Part shown: one piece after another, positions 20,309-31,982 of the stretch
Numbering within the stretch: position 1 is the stretch's first letter
Layout of the letters: each line of letters starts with the position of its first letter
NCBI GenBank assembly: GCA_020310875.1
Contig: CM035416.1
Coordinates: 76,619,080-76,683,079 of the forward strand
Reading direction: 5' to 3'
DNA length: 64,000 nt
DNA from: Ceratopteris richardii
Taxonomy: Eukaryota > Streptophyta > Polypodiopsida > Polypodiales > Pteridaceae
Translations under genes and position numbers: made by a program
Notes under the pieces: model-generated
What the model saw: the letters and a program-made list of their open reading frames with translations, nothing else
Told to the model about the DNA's origin: nothing
The model's database searches: none

Positions 20309-21807
20309 AGAAGTTGTCGGGATGCGAGTACGAGGTGAGACTACATGAGACATCCTAGAGACTCACATTCTAGGACACCTAGGGATAGGTATACGAGGGA
20401 CTAAGGCATAGCTGGCTGTAGTTACCTAGTGAAAAGTCAAATCGATGAACACATATGTAGTGTCTGTAATTGAGAGAATGAAGTGAAGAGGTGGTTGATC
20501 TGTCAAAGGCTAGAGTGTATATGTTTGCATGTATGTGTGGGAAAGTGGGAAGTCCCTTTCTTCCTCTCCCTAATTCTCAGGACTTGAGTGAACTAATTAA
20601 CTATGAAAAGAAAAACGAAGAAAAGAAAAGAAAAGAAAAAATATTGTGTTGTTGTGATCGTACCAATGCGCTATGGTGGGCTAGTAGGTGGGTGGATTTA
20701 TCCTCGCCGGGTGGTTAGGACCACGAGCCGCAGCTAGTTTTGCCATAGGCTTGGGATGTATGTGATTGTGTCTTAGCTACGCGCCATAATGGGTTGGTAG
20801 GTGGGTGGAGCCATCGTGGCTGGGTAGTCACGACCACGAGCCGCATCCAGCTTCGTTATGGGCTAGCTAATATCTGTTATGTGTTATCATTATGTGTTTG
20901 TGTGTTGTGCGCTTCATTGCATTGGTTGATGGGTGGAATCAACCTGATCGGGTGGTCAGGTCCACGAATCGCATCCAGTGTCAATGTAGGCCAACGTGTA
21001 ATTACAATAAAATTTTCATATAAAGTTATTCCCCACTCCTGAGGGGGAGAGAGAGAGAGGAGAGGGCGATGATCGCCTGGAAGGGAACGTTATTTTGTGT
21101 GATTGGTATGTGTTGGCTTGCGACAGATCAGCTCACTTTGAATCAACATTCTTGAAGGCACGGAGACTCTATATGTACTTATGGATGAGGCTTTAGCGAG
21201 GTGATGCAACGGTAGTGCTTTATAACTTGTGTGCTCTATCTCAGGGTTTTTCTAGTATGTGTGACACTCTAGGGTTCTGATGTATGTCTTGACTTGCACT
21301 CGAGTTTCGATGGCTTTTGTAGGACGACGAGGGGGATTCTTCGGGAATGCCTAGTCATGGAATGATTGTACATAGCGAATAGTAGATGCAATAATGGGGT
21401 ATGCATTTTGGGTACTTTTGCATCTCCGATTGGATTCATTTCAGTTGTTGTTGTTTATTTCAGTATTTTCTTTTCTGTTTTCCGCAATGGTAGTTGCATG
21501 TATAAAATATGGAAAGGTGTGCATGTGTTATTTTGGTTGAGACCATTTTTCATAATGGAATGTATGAACAAATTGATGCATGGCTGAAATGGAATTGCAT
21601 ATGTGTGCATGATCTTGGATCATTTTGGAAGTGACTGATTTGAATGTATTTATGAGTGATTTTTGAGCACTAATAGCTTCAGTGAGTGCAGGTTCAGTTG
21701 GAGTATCGGCTCGATGGAAAGGTATGCAAACTAGTTGTGCACTGATGTTTTCATGGCTGTTTTGATTAGATTGCAGCAAAAGTGGCTCGTCGAGGACGAC
21801 TTCGCAA
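20309..21807 (+). other. Non-coding 3' region of element A
   Basis: About 1.5 kb between the small ORF and the polypurine tract. It contains three imperfect tandem units (next entry), an A/G-rich patch near 20608-20640, and a short GA-repeat at 21046-21064. No coding sequence is supported. Long repeat-bearing 3' untranslated regions are typical of Tat/Athila-type elements. Confidence 0.7.
20660..20985 (+). repeat. Three imperfect tandem repeats in element A 3' region
   Basis: Units share the pattern G(G/T)TGGGTGGA ... GGGTGGTCAGG and end CCACGAGCCGCATCCAG. The terminal CCACGA motifs start at 20721, 20834 and 20962 (spacing 113 and 128). The third unit is the most diverged. Confidence 0.75.
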
Positions 21808-21824
21808 ATAAGAAGAGGGAAGTA
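21808..21824 (+). promoter_or_regulatory. Polypurine tract of element A
   Basis: The purine run aagaagagggaag lies immediately upstream of the 3' LTR, where plus-strand DNA synthesis is primed. Its position fixes the LTR start at TGTTAG (21825). Confidence 0.85.
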
Positions 21825-22119
21825 TGTTAGCCCCAAAAAATGGTTGATTTTTATGCACTAATGTGGTTTTATTTGGCAGGAAATTTGTTTGATTTTAGGT
21901 ACTTGCAGAGTATATTTGGTGATTGATGAGAAACATGTGGAGATATTGATTGCAGGGATGTGGAAAAAAGGGATTGAGCATGGAGGAGCTGTAGATGGAA
22001 AAGATGGGGGTAGAATTTTTGGTGCTTGGGAAGTTGACATGAGAGGTGAATTGCCACTTCTCTTTGTATCCAGAAAAGAGGCACGGACTAAGCTCCCGCA
22101 TTCTGAGGTGGTCGATACA

Positions 22120-22439
22120 GAGGTTTTGGCAGCCACTCAGAGGCCTGGAGAGGCAGGAATGAGTTGGTTTCAGGGTACTGCAGACGCTATTCGGCAGTTT
22201 ACTTGGTTATTTGAGGATGCAAAGAACACAGATATCAAACATGTCCTGATTCTCTCTAGCGATCATTTATATCGCAAGGATTACATGGAATTTTTGCAGA
22301 AGCACGAGGCTGGTGATGCTGACATAACTATATATTGTGTCCCCATTGATAAAAGTCGAGCCTCAGATTATGGATTGATGAAGATGGATAGTAAAGGGTG
22401 TGTCCTTTATTTTGCTGAGAAACCAAGGGGAGAAAGTGT
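22120..22439 (+). pseudogene. AGPase fragment, copy in 3' LTR
   Basis: The second copy of the captured AGPase segment (ORF 21889-22497). It differs from the 5' LTR copy by a few residues, for example EVLAATQ instead of EVLAVTQ, FEDAKN instead of FEDTKN and ITIYC instead of ITISC. At the first two the 3' copy agrees with the usual AGPase residues (LAATQ, EDAKN), so those changes probably arose in the 5' LTR after insertion. ITIYC is probably a change in the 3' copy. Confidence 0.85.
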
Positions 22440-22531
22440 AGTCCCGATCTCTGCAACGAGCTCTTCTGGTTTATCGACGCCGTCGGTCATTACGTAGGTT
22501 AGGAGGAGGAAGATCAACGCTTTTCATAAGT

Positions 22532-22786
22532 ATGACGGATAAGGGAGGGACAGGTGCCGCCGATTCTTACATCGGCAACCTCATCAGCCTCACATCTAAA
22601 AGCGAGATTCGCTATGAGGGCCTTCTGTACACCGTTGACACCGAGGACTCTAACATTGCCTTCCAGAATGTACGATCTTTCGGTACAGAAGGCAGAAAGA
22701 AGGATGGGCCTCAAGTTCAAGCTAGCGACAAGGGTTAAGAGTTCATCATTTTTCGTGGAACAGACATCAAGGATTTGCAGGTCTGA
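22532..22786 (+). pseudogene. LSM14/DCP5-like fragment, copy in 3' LTR
   Basis: Identical at the protein level to the 5' LTR copy over the 68-codon ORF (22532-22738), with the same TAA stop followed by the in-frame EFIIFRGTDIKDLQV continuation. Confidence 0.85.
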
Positions 22787-25076
22787 CGAGGGAAACGGAA
22801 AAGTGAAAAAGGGGTGTGGCAAGTCTGTTTTTTCTCTGACAAAAGAAACAGAAAAGGGGCAATGTTCCGTTTTTTCTGGAGTTTTTTTTTGGCGGAGGCA
22901 TTGAAGAGAAGGGGGGGATGCTGGTTGTGGGGGCTGAGGAGAGAGAGCTTCGTGTGCATCGATTTCGGAGGAAGGGAGGGGCTGGCTTGTCCCGTGTGGG
23001 CGGCCACTGTACCCTTGAGCGCGCATTCTGGGAGGCAACGGGAGCAGAGTCAAAATTCACTATGTTGAAGGTGCGTATGTGATAATGAGGGAAGGAGGGA
23101 ACTTGGCTGCTAATCGGGTGGGTGTTCGGCCGAGGCAACGAAGAGTTGGAGGGCTAAATTACAAAGTGCAGTACATGCAACAATGAAAACACCGTTCAGA
23201 ATCTGACGAGCCCCATGGTCACGAGTGAGGCCTTCAGGAGGGACGCCTACATGCAGAATTCAATAGCTCATCAGGTTAGAGACTTTTGTGTTTTCGAAAG
23301 ACAACCAGTAGGTTGTTGATGAATCTTGAAGGACAAAGCTTCGCGCATCTCATTAGAATTATGTAATCAATCATGAGAAGCAGTTCATAACGTTTCTCCG
23401 ACATATTGTCTCTATCAATTGCACGCATTAACCTCACTAATTCTTGATGGGAGTTTTTAGCATTGACATGATTAATCATCGAAACGTAATGCACTAAGGT
23501 TATCGGGCAGCGTTGTTTAGCAGACGCACATTGTGTTTTCACTGTGCATTACAAATATCCACGTGCCCATCAGACTGAGAAGCGCCAGTGCTAATGAGTT
23601 GTGACATAGAGTTTTGACTCCTGAACTGAGCATTGAGATGAGCAGGTGCTGACTGTATCGTCTGAACAGGATTAATAATTGTGTATACTTGCTATGTTTC
23701 TGTACCATGCCAAATGCTTGTCTTTTCTCGGGATTTCCTACAGGTTTCTCATTGTATTGGTCAATGGGGAAATAAACATTGCGTTAAAATTTTTGCTAAG
23801 GTATTCTTTTACGTCCAACAGGAGCGATAGGTTTATGTCGAGAAGCAGGCAGTTGTATGGCTTAGCCCAGAATGGGGGATTTAAACGTAAGTGTTTGGGA
23901 ACTGCGCTTCTTCTGACTCTGACTCATTTAATCTCTCATTCTCTCTGTTTGGATTCAACCGTCATCATCCTTGATATTCTCGATGTCACTGATGCTTGCA
24001 ATTTTTAGGGGTGCTTGATTCTTGTCTAAACGACAGGTGCATATGGTTAGGTTTTCGTGAAGAATCTGAAATGGTGTTTCTTGGAAATTTCAGAAGAGAG
24101 TGTCGGATCCCCTCGTGTATATTGACTAAGATCCAGATGGATGACATGATTAATTGTGGCATACAATTTTTGAGAAGGTGATACATATTGCTTCTTGCAA
24201 GATACTAGGAGCTCAAAGCTGAATTTTAACAATGGCAACATCACGAACTATCTGAGCGAGGGTCCCACATCACGTTCCAAGCTGTGGACGTTGAGAACAG
24301 GATTATACAGATTTCCTTGTTTTATGTGATGGCCCGTTTAATAATTTTGTAGGCATCTCGAATAAAAGATGGCCTCAATGCACATGCTTGAACTTGTGTG
24401 ATGGAAGTATGCTTGTGTTGGTAGTACATCATACGAATTGGAATCCTTCTCTTCTTTGCTGCTTGTCATCTGTATGTAAGAGAACTAGGGCAATCACAAA
24501 TCAAACTCGTTGGCACGAAAAAACGAAGGGATTGAATACATCGATCTTGGGTAAGGCCACTTGGTTGTGTGTGTGTATGAGCATGTACATGCTTGAGAAG
24601 TGTGTAGGTATATGATCAGGTGCTGGTGAGTGTGTGTTGGTGAGGGTGTTGCTCTAAGTAATCCAATTGGACCCATTCCAAGGGATTTAAATCAAATAAA
24701 GGCTTTCACAATCATCTTTTCCGTGGGCTTGAGAGCCTATTCATTTTGGTGCGTTTGCCGGGAACATATGAGCTAGTGCTTAGACATAGGAAGAATCCAT
24801 TGCGAGATAAATTATGGGCTCTAGGTGATCCAAGTAGACCGATTCCGAGGGATTTGAACAAAATAAAGTCTCGTAAAACCACTTTTTCCTGCGACATTAG
24901 AACCGATTCATTTGGTGCCTTTGCTGGGAACATATGAGCTAGTGCTTAGACATAGGAAGAATCCATTGCGAGATAAATTATGGGCTCTAGGTGATCCAAG
25001 TAGACCGATTCCGAGGGATTTGAACAAAATAAAGTCTCGTAAAACCACTTTTTCCTGCGACATTAGAACCGATTCA

Positions 25077-25081
25077 GCATG
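25077..25081. repeat. Target site duplication of element A (right)
   Basis: GCATG directly after the 3' LTR equals the five bases before the 5' LTR. It abuts the CCAAC duplication of element B at 25082-25086. Confidence 0.9.
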
Positions 25082-25086
25082 CCAAC
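25082..25086. repeat. Target site duplication of array B (left)
   Basis: CCAAC just before the first B LTR matches CCAAC at 37673-37677, just after the third LTR. No such match is needed at the middle LTR, so the array behaves as one insertion. Confidence 0.9.
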
Positions 25087-26289
25087 TGTAACAAGTCTCC
25101 TAAACTTGAGTCACAATCTCACACAGAATAATGGGTTTCGACACCACAAGATATAAAGAAGGCAAACAGAGTATACGCAGAACAAGAAGAGAGAGAATTT
25201 TATTATCTGTGCAGATTTACAAGTAGTTCTGATCTGCGTTACAAAATCTATCAGATTGCTTCAATGTGAAGCCTCATCCACCCGACCACCCCCGAGCTGA
25301 TCTCAATCCCAATCTCAATCACAATCACAATCTCAATCCCAATCTTAATGACGATCACAATCTCAATCTCAATCTCAATCTCAATCTCAATCGCAATTCC
25401 AGAAGCCAAAAAACGATCGTAATGACTGTACGACCATCATCCTTTTCTACCTCTCAGTCTTCGTCTTTTTGGGATCTCCGCCTTTCGCCAGCGCACGACC
25501 AATCACGCCTTCCTAGACCCGCACTTTTAGAATCTGCATGCTCCAAGATAGCGTCTTTTCGCATGTCTCATGCAAGACTTCCGGACCACCCATGCATCTA
25601 CTTTCCATGTCCACCATCAAGAATCGTACCTGCAAAAATAGAGGTAATCCCTGCAACGCACTCACACACACGTCAATCACCCAAAAATAACCCATATACC
25701 CATGTGCGTTTTCTAAATCCGCGAACATGAATAAGATGAATGAATGAAGGCTTCTCTTTTTTTTTCTTTTTTTAAGTGTTGGAAAACGGCACTTTTCAAA
25801 ACCCTATAACTCAAAAACAGTGAGGAATCAGCTTGAGCTTGTGAGAGACAAAAATATTCAGTTCTTAAATCTGTACAATAATGTTAGAGACGCCTCAGGT
25901 CCAAATCTACTTCCAGATATCACTTTTGGGCCCTTCAAAATCGAAAATTCTAGAGAGAGATGAAATAACATGAAAAATCTCTTCATTAATCTATCTTCAT
26001 GGAACCAAATGAGACATAAAACATACGAACTACAAAAAATTCAATCAGGTAAAGTTTTTCTATTAAGAATACTCTACCTTTCTCTCATACAACACTTTTT
26101 CAGATTCCTTCATCTTCATGCTCGAAATTAACATACAAATTTCATGCGACAACTTTCTAGAGAGAGAATGTAAAAAATTATTGCTACAAAATTTTGCAGA
26201 CATGATCAAAATATCCTAAACATAAAATTTCATTATTACCTACACATCTTTTTTTTTTTCTAGGTGGAAAATCAACATGGCATCTTACA
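25087..26289 (-). repeat. LTR 1 of array B (3' LTR of B1)
   Basis: 1203 bp; on the minus strand it runs TGTAAGATGCC to GACTTGTTACA. It contains a hexanucleotide repeat. About 24 differences from LTR 3 by eye (roughly 2 percent). The AATCTCAATC repeat creates an apparent Asn/Leu-rich ORF that is not a gene. Confidence 0.95.
25300..25400 (-). repeat. Hexanucleotide (CAATCT/CAATCC)n minisatellite in LTR
   Basis: About 16 imperfect six-base units (aatctc/aatccc/aatcac). Equivalent tracts lie at about 31013-31112 in LTR 2 and 36676-36776 in LTR 3, with small sequence differences between copies. Confidence 0.8.
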
Positions 26290-26302
26290 ATTCTCCCCCT
26301 GT
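26290..26302 (-). promoter_or_regulatory. Polypurine tract of B1
   Basis: On the minus strand, CAGGGGGAGAAT lies directly before the 3' LTR start TGTAAG. The B2 equivalent is at 31954-31966 (GAGGGGGAGAAT). Confidence 0.85.
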
Positions 26303-26318
26303 TTAAAGAACTTTGTCC

Positions 26319-27479
26319 TCAGAGTTGGAAAGAAGGATAATGTTCCATAAACTCATCTAAACCAACCCATGTTGAATCTTCAATAGGATATGCAAACCAC
26401 TTTACTAAAATTTCCACTATTTCACGATTCCTAAGATTTCTAACTCTCCTATCCAATATAACTTCTGGTTCAAATTCAAAAGTGGCATCTTCCTTCAACT
26501 TAGATTTGTCCTGCAAAACATGATCAGCATTAGGAACATACTTTTTAAGTAATCCAACATGGAAGACTGGATGAATTTTCAAAGTATTAGGTAGGTCAAG
26601 TAAATATGCAACAGAACCAAGTTTCTTTAAGATTTTGAAAGGACGAGCATAACGAGGAGACAATCGACGATCTTTGCCTAAAACCAGATTTGATTTAGAA
26701 GGACTCACTTTCAAAAAAACCAGATCATTTGTTCTAAATTCCAAGGACCTCTTTTTGAGATCATGATATAATTTCTGACGTTTCTGTGCATCTTTCATGT
26801 TTTTCCTTACCTTATTTAGCTCCAAATCCATGTCTTCAAGCATCTGTTTGGATATTTCAACCTGATTCTGTGAATTAAAAAGTGAATGCGGCAGCACGCA
26901 ATTATAACCATACATTGCTTCAAAAGGTGTCATCCTAATAGAGGAATGCCATGCACTATTATATGCATACTCAACCAAGGGCAAATATTCAGTCCAATTG
27001 TTTTGCTTATCATTCACATACATGCGTAACATATCCTCAAGCACCCTGTTAACCCTCTTGGTCTCACCATCGGTTTGAGGATAAAATGCATACATGCGTA
27101 ATTCTGTTCCTATGGATTGAAATGTTTCTTTCCAAAAATTAGATGTGAACCTTGTATCCCTATCAGAAATTATACTTTTGGGTATACCATGTAACCTAAA
27201 AATTTCTTTTATGAAAAGTTTAGCAACATGCAAAGCTGTATCAGTTTTCCTCATGGGAAGAAAATGTGCCATCTTTGTAAGACGGTCCACGACAACAAAG
27301 ATGGTATCATGCCCACTTCTGGTCACAAGCAACTTTGTTATGAAATCCATAGAGATGGATTCCCATTTTTGATCAGGCACATCTAATGGTTGTAACATGC
27401 CAGGACTCCTTTTAAATTCGGCCTTAACCTGTTGACATTTCAGACCTTCTTCGACATACCTCTTAATATCATATTTCAT
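26319..27479 (-). pseudogene. B1 integrase with chromodomain
   Basis: 386 codons from MKYDIKRYVEE. The end of the H2C2 module (EEGLKCQQ) has Gly where B2 has the first zinc-binding Cys (EECLKCQQ). The core has Asp in SMDFITKL and Asp in IISDRDTRF, but reads DGETKRVNR where B2 has DGETERVNR, so the catalytic Glu is replaced by Lys. The GPY/F-type tail (LSPRYARPFKILKKLGSVAY) is followed by a chromodomain (PEVILDRRVRNLRNREIVEI, VKWFAYPIEDSTWVGLDEF). Chromodomains target such elements to modified histones. A TAG just upstream separates it from RT. Three defects make it inactive. Confidence 0.9.
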
Positions 27480-27485
27480 ACGTGG

Positions 27486-29345
27486 CTAGTAATATGAAGC
27501 TTTCACTTTTGCATTTAGTTCTAAAAAACCAGGGTGTGCAGAGAAAGGTGCATCATGACAATCATGCAGGATCTTTTCTTTCAAAACAGATTCTGAAGAA
27601 ATACATAAACGAGAATTACAATACAAATCATTATTTCTCAAATGAAATTTTCCCTGAAACATAGAACCTGGATTCATACCCAAAAATTCCAAGATTGCTG
27701 CATAAAATAAATCTTCTTTTAATTCTTTTCCAATATCAAAATTAGAGGATAAAATAGAAATTGAACTACATAGGGGTTTACGACTCAAAGCATCGGCCAC
27801 CTTGTTTTCTTTTCCTGCTAAGTATTTAATATCAAAATCGTATTCACTTAGCAATTGGATCCATCGTTTTTGTCTATTGTTAAGTAAAGTTTGAGTAAAT
27901 ATGTATTTAAGGCTCTGATGATATGTTCTTAATTCAAACTTTACTCTTAGCAATAAGTTTCTCCAATGTTTAAGTATGTGAACAACTGCAAGCATTTCTA
28001 AGTCATGTGTTGTATAATTTAGTTCATGTTTCCTTAATTTCCTTGACTCATAAGCCAGTACCCTCCCTTCTTGTGAAAGAACACATCCGATTTGGCTTCC
28101 ACTAGCATCACATGCAACAATAAAAGGCTTCCCTAACTCAGGTATCTTTAGCACAGAATTTTTGATAACTTTCTGTTTTAATTCGTCAAACGCCTTTTGA
28201 CACTCATCATTCCATGTGAACTCTCTATTTTTCTTTTTCAATTCTGTAAGAGGATTCGCAATTCGAGAAAACTCCCTAATGTGTGCCCTCTCATATTGTG
28301 CCAAACCAAGGAAGCTTCTCACATCCCTCACACATTTGGGTGTAGGGCAGTCAACTATGCTGTTAACTTTCTCAGGATCTATATGAATCCCTTCCTTAGA
28401 AACAACTCTCCCCAAATAAATCACTTCCCCTTTTGCAAAAAAACATTTACTCATCTTACCATATAGTTTATGCTCTCTTAGTTTTTGTAAAGTCTTCCTG
28501 AGTTGCAATGCATGTTCATCATCATCCTTAGAATACACAAAAATATCGTCAAGAAAAACTAATATAAATTCATCGAGATATTCATGAAACACATTATTCA
28601 TCAAACACATAAATATTGCAAGAGCATTTGTTAATCCAAAAGGCAAAACTGTGAACTCGTAATGACCATATCGTGTTCTAAAAGCGGTTTTGGGTATGTC
28701 CTCGGACTTTACTCTCATTTGATGATATCCCGATCTTAAGTCAATTTTAGTGAATACTGTGGCACCACTCAATTGACTCAGCAGTTCATCTATGTGTGGC
28801 AGTGGATACTTGTTCTTAATAGTTTTCTTGTTCAATCCCCTATAGTCAATACAAAATCTGTATGAACCATCTTTCTTTTTCTGAAACAAAACAGGTGCTC
28901 CCCAAGGTGAAACACTAGGTCTTATCAACTCCTTCTTCAATAGATCATCCAATTGGAGCTTCAACTCTTTCAATTCATCAATATTGAACCTATAAGGTGC
29001 TCTAGAATAAGGCTCACTTCCTGGATAAAGGTCTATAGCATAATAAATTTTCCTAGGAGGAGGCATGCCCGGTAGATCATCAGGAAATACATTTGCGTAC
29101 TCATCTAAAAGTTTTTTAACATATTCCGGTATTTCCTCTTCTTTCTTCTTCTCCTGAAGGTCATGCACATAAACCAAATATGTCTCACAACCCTGTCGAA
29201 TACCCCTAATCAACTTTATTGCAGAAATAGGTGAAAAACTTGAGTTACACTTGCCTGCAAGACGATGTTCCTTCCCTTCTATTTTCAAAGTAAGGATCCC
29301 GCTTTCACAATCAATCACGACACTGTTATGAACTAACCAGTCCAT
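27486..29345 (-). pseudogene. B1 protease end, RT, RNase H and integrase N-terminus
   Basis: Covers the end of protease ([17 protein letters not shown]), RT ([31 protein letters not shown], catalytic FLDD in [35 protein letters not shown]), RNase H ([39 protein letters not shown]) and the start of the integrase zinc module ([14 protein letters not shown]). It ends at TAG in KASYY*PR where Trp is expected; B2 has the same stop. A one-base deletion near 29360 relative to B2 breaks the frame from the protease core. Confidence 0.9.
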
Positions 29346-30757
29346 TCCAATGATTCATCACATTCTCTCATTTCAATTACATGGAAGGTACCCAAAAACT
29401 TATGTTCTCCTAACATAAAATCAAGATTCTCAATACAGCCTCGAGTATAGTGTATCCTACCATTAGCCATCTGTACAGGTCTTTTAGTCTGCATCTCAAT
29501 ATGCAACCCTAAAGCTTCTGCCATCTTAAGTGAAAGGAAACAATTTGTACTACCTGAATCAATCAAGAAACTAACCTTACGTGAGGATATGTCCCCCATA
29601 ATCCTAATCACCGATGCCCTTAAATGAGAAGAATTTTTCATGCATTGAAGTCTAGGGCTAGAACACTTACCTTGATCATCCGCTTCCTCAATTGTCATGT
29701 TTTCTTCTTGTAGATGAGCTATCTTCGCTTGCATAGAACGGTTGATGGCCTTGTTTGGACATTCAAAAGTGCGATGTCCTTGTTCTCCACATCGAAAACA
29801 AAGTCCCAACCTCTTAGCCCACTCCAGGAAATCAGAATCACATTGCCAGTGCATAACTTCTTGCTTCTTAGGTGTATCCGTTTGCTTCGGCTTTGGTCTT
29901 CCTCCTTGCCCGTTAATAGAGTTAGTCGATCTCTGTCCATTTTGATTTATTGAAATAGGTCTTCGGGGTCGATGTCCTGTTGAGATAAACCTTGATTTGA
30001 ATGCCTTTTTTGTGGTAAACTTCTCCATCTTCTCAAAGTTTTCTGCTTTTGCAACCGCATCAAGAAAATCTACACATCCGGACCCCTTTACTTGATAGCG
30101 AAGCTCTTCCCGCAAACCCTCAATAAACTTGCTTTTCAGCGCATCTCCAGAAACTTCTAGTGCATACTTATGTAAACACAAAAATTTCTCCTTATATTCT
30201 TCAACAGACAAGTTATATCTATCATCCTCATGCTGCTTGAAAGAGTAGAATTCCATTTTCTTTTCCATCCGATAATGTGGAGAACAATAACGATTCTCTG
30301 CTTGCTCTCAAAATTCTTTCCAGAGGATCGGACCTTCATGTGTTCTTGTTTGTATATAAGATTTCCACCACAGTTTTGCGACTCCTCGCAGATGTAGAAT
30401 TGCCACCTTTGCTTTTGATTCCTCACTAAATACGCGCAGGTCAAAGAAATCTTCAAGTTCCTCAATCCATGCTTCAAGATCCTCTCCAGTTTTCTTCTCA
30501 CCATCAAATTCATTTAATTTTGCTCTTTTGAACACTTGCTTGAGTGCAGATTCACCTGCATCATCGTCCTCTTCAGGTTCATGTTGCCGTCTAGCTCTAC
30601 GTGCGTTTGATGTGCCCGCACCATTACCACCTTCAGCATTGAGGTCCATGAAAGCATTTGCGGTAGCCTCTTTTTGTTTGTTGGATCTTTCTTTATGTAA
30701 TTCTGCATTCAATCTACGGATAAGCTCCTCTTGTTCTTCTATCTTCTTCTTCAAAGC
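29333..30757 (-). pseudogene. B1 gag and protease active site
   Basis: Starts near 30764 (ATG immediately followed by TAG; B2 reads MQALKKKIEE). A coiled-coil N-terminus (KKKIEEQEELIRRLNAELHK) and the capsid region (NEFDGEKKTGEDLEAWIEEL) follow. A TGA after LWKEF near 30310 is shared with B2, then the same frame resumes EQAENRY...MEKKMEFYSFKQHEDDRYNL. One zinc knuckle ([14 protein letters not shown]) and the protease active site [13 protein letters not shown] follow. The frame is lost near 29345 by a one-base deletion. Confidence 0.85.
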
Positions 30758-30784
30758 CTACATCTTGTCTCCGAATCCAACTCT

Positions 30785-30796
30785 GCTCTGATACCA
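30785..30796 (-). promoter_or_regulatory. Primer binding site of B1 (initiator tRNA-Met)
   Basis: TGGTATCAGAGC on the minus strand, two bases inside the LTR end (TTACA). It is the standard site complementary to the 3' end of plant initiator tRNA-Met. Confidence 0.92.
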
Positions 30797-30798
30797 CT

Positions 30799-31953
30799 TG
30801 TAACAAGTCTCCTAAACTTGAGTCACAATCTCACACAGAATAATGGGTTTCGACACCACAAGATATAAAGAAGGCAAACAGAGTATACGCAGAACAAGAA
30901 GAGAGAGAATTTTATTATCTGTGCAGATTTACAAGTAGTTTTGATCTGCGTTACAAAATCTATCAGATTGCTTCAATGTGAAGCCTCATCCACCCGACCA
31001 CCCCCGAGCTGATCTCAATCCCAATCTCAACCACAATCACAATTTCAATCCCAATCTCAATCATAATCACAATCTCAATCTCAATCTCAATCTCAATCTC
31101 GATCGCAATTCCAGAAGCCGAAAAACGATCGTAATGACTGTACGACCATCATCCTTTTCTATCTCTCAGTCTTCGTTTTTGGGATCTCCGCCTTTCTCCA
31201 GCGCACGACCAATCATGCCTTCCTAGACCCGCACTTTTAGAGCAAGACTTCCGGACCACCCATTCATCTACTTTCCATGTCCACCATGAAGAAGCGTACC
31301 TGCAAAAATAGAGGTAATCCCTGCAACGCACTCACACACACGTCAATCACCCAAAAATAACCCATATACCCATGTGCGTTTTCTAAATCCGCGAACATGA
31401 ATAAGATGAATGAATGAAGGCTTCTCTTTTTTTTTTTTAAGTGTTGGAAAACGGCACTTTTCAAAACCCTATAACTCAAAAACAGTGAGGAATCAGCTTG
31501 AGCTTGTGAGAGACAAAAATATTCAGTTCTTAAATCTGTACAATAATGTTAGAGACGCCTCAGGTCCAAATCTACTTCCAGATATCACTTTTGGGCCCTA
31601 CAAAATCAAAAATTCTAGAGAGAGATGAAAAAACATGAAAAATCTCTTCATTAACCTATCTTCATGGAACCAAATGAGACATAAAACACACGAACTACAA
31701 AAAATTCAATCAGGTAAAGTTTTTCTATTAAGAATACTCTACCTTTCTCTCATACAACACTTTTTCAGATTCCTTCATCTTCATGCTCGAAATTAACATA
31801 CAAATTTCATGCGACAACTTTCTAGAGAGAGAATGTAAAAAATTATTCCTACAAAATTTTGCAGACATGATCAAAATATCCTAAACATAAAATTTCATTA
31901 TTACCTACACATCTTTTTTTTTTCCAGGTGGAAAATCAACGTGGCATCTTACA
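30799..31953 (-). repeat. LTR 2 of array B (shared middle LTR)
   Basis: 1155 bp. It lacks about 45 bases present in LTRs 1 and 3 (after gcacttttaga near 31240). It serves as 5' LTR of B1 and 3' LTR of B2. Confidence 0.95.
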
Positions 31954-31982
31954 ATTCTCCCCCTCTTTAAAGAACTCTGTCC

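Larger units (their letters stand above)
10468..25076 (+). mobile_element. Gypsy LTR retrotransposon A, near-complete and young
   Basis: A complete element: 5' LTR 10468-13719, primer site from 13722, gag-pol 13825-19754, a small downstream ORF 19958-20308, a repeat-bearing 3' region, a polypurine tract before 21825, 3' LTR 21825-25076, and GCATG duplications on both sides. Both LTRs are exactly 3252 bp and differ at about 29 positions by eye (0.9 percent, mostly transitions), so this is the youngest insertion here. Coding lesions are one TAG in RT and one frameshift in integrase. It is a non-chromodomain gypsy element of Tat/Athila character (SFLDGFSGYNQI; tRNA-Asp-like primer site). The LTRs contain host gene fragments. 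Confidence 0.95.
21825..25076 (+). repeat. 3' LTR of element A
   Basis: The same length as the 5' LTR (offset 11357), with no net insertion or deletion and about 29 substitutions by eye. It carries the same AGPase and LSM14 fragments and two U5/primer-site units, and ends ACCGATTCA directly before the GCATG duplication. Confidence 0.95.

Noticed and set aside
25300..25400. Possible CRISPR-like or regularly spaced repeat
   Set aside because: Units are contiguous six-base repeats without spacers, in a plant retrotransposon LTR.
25266..25730. 154-codon ORF rich in Asn/Leu/His (also at 30978 and 36643)
   Set aside because: Created by the hexanucleotide repeat inside the B LTRs; not conserved as a protein signal.
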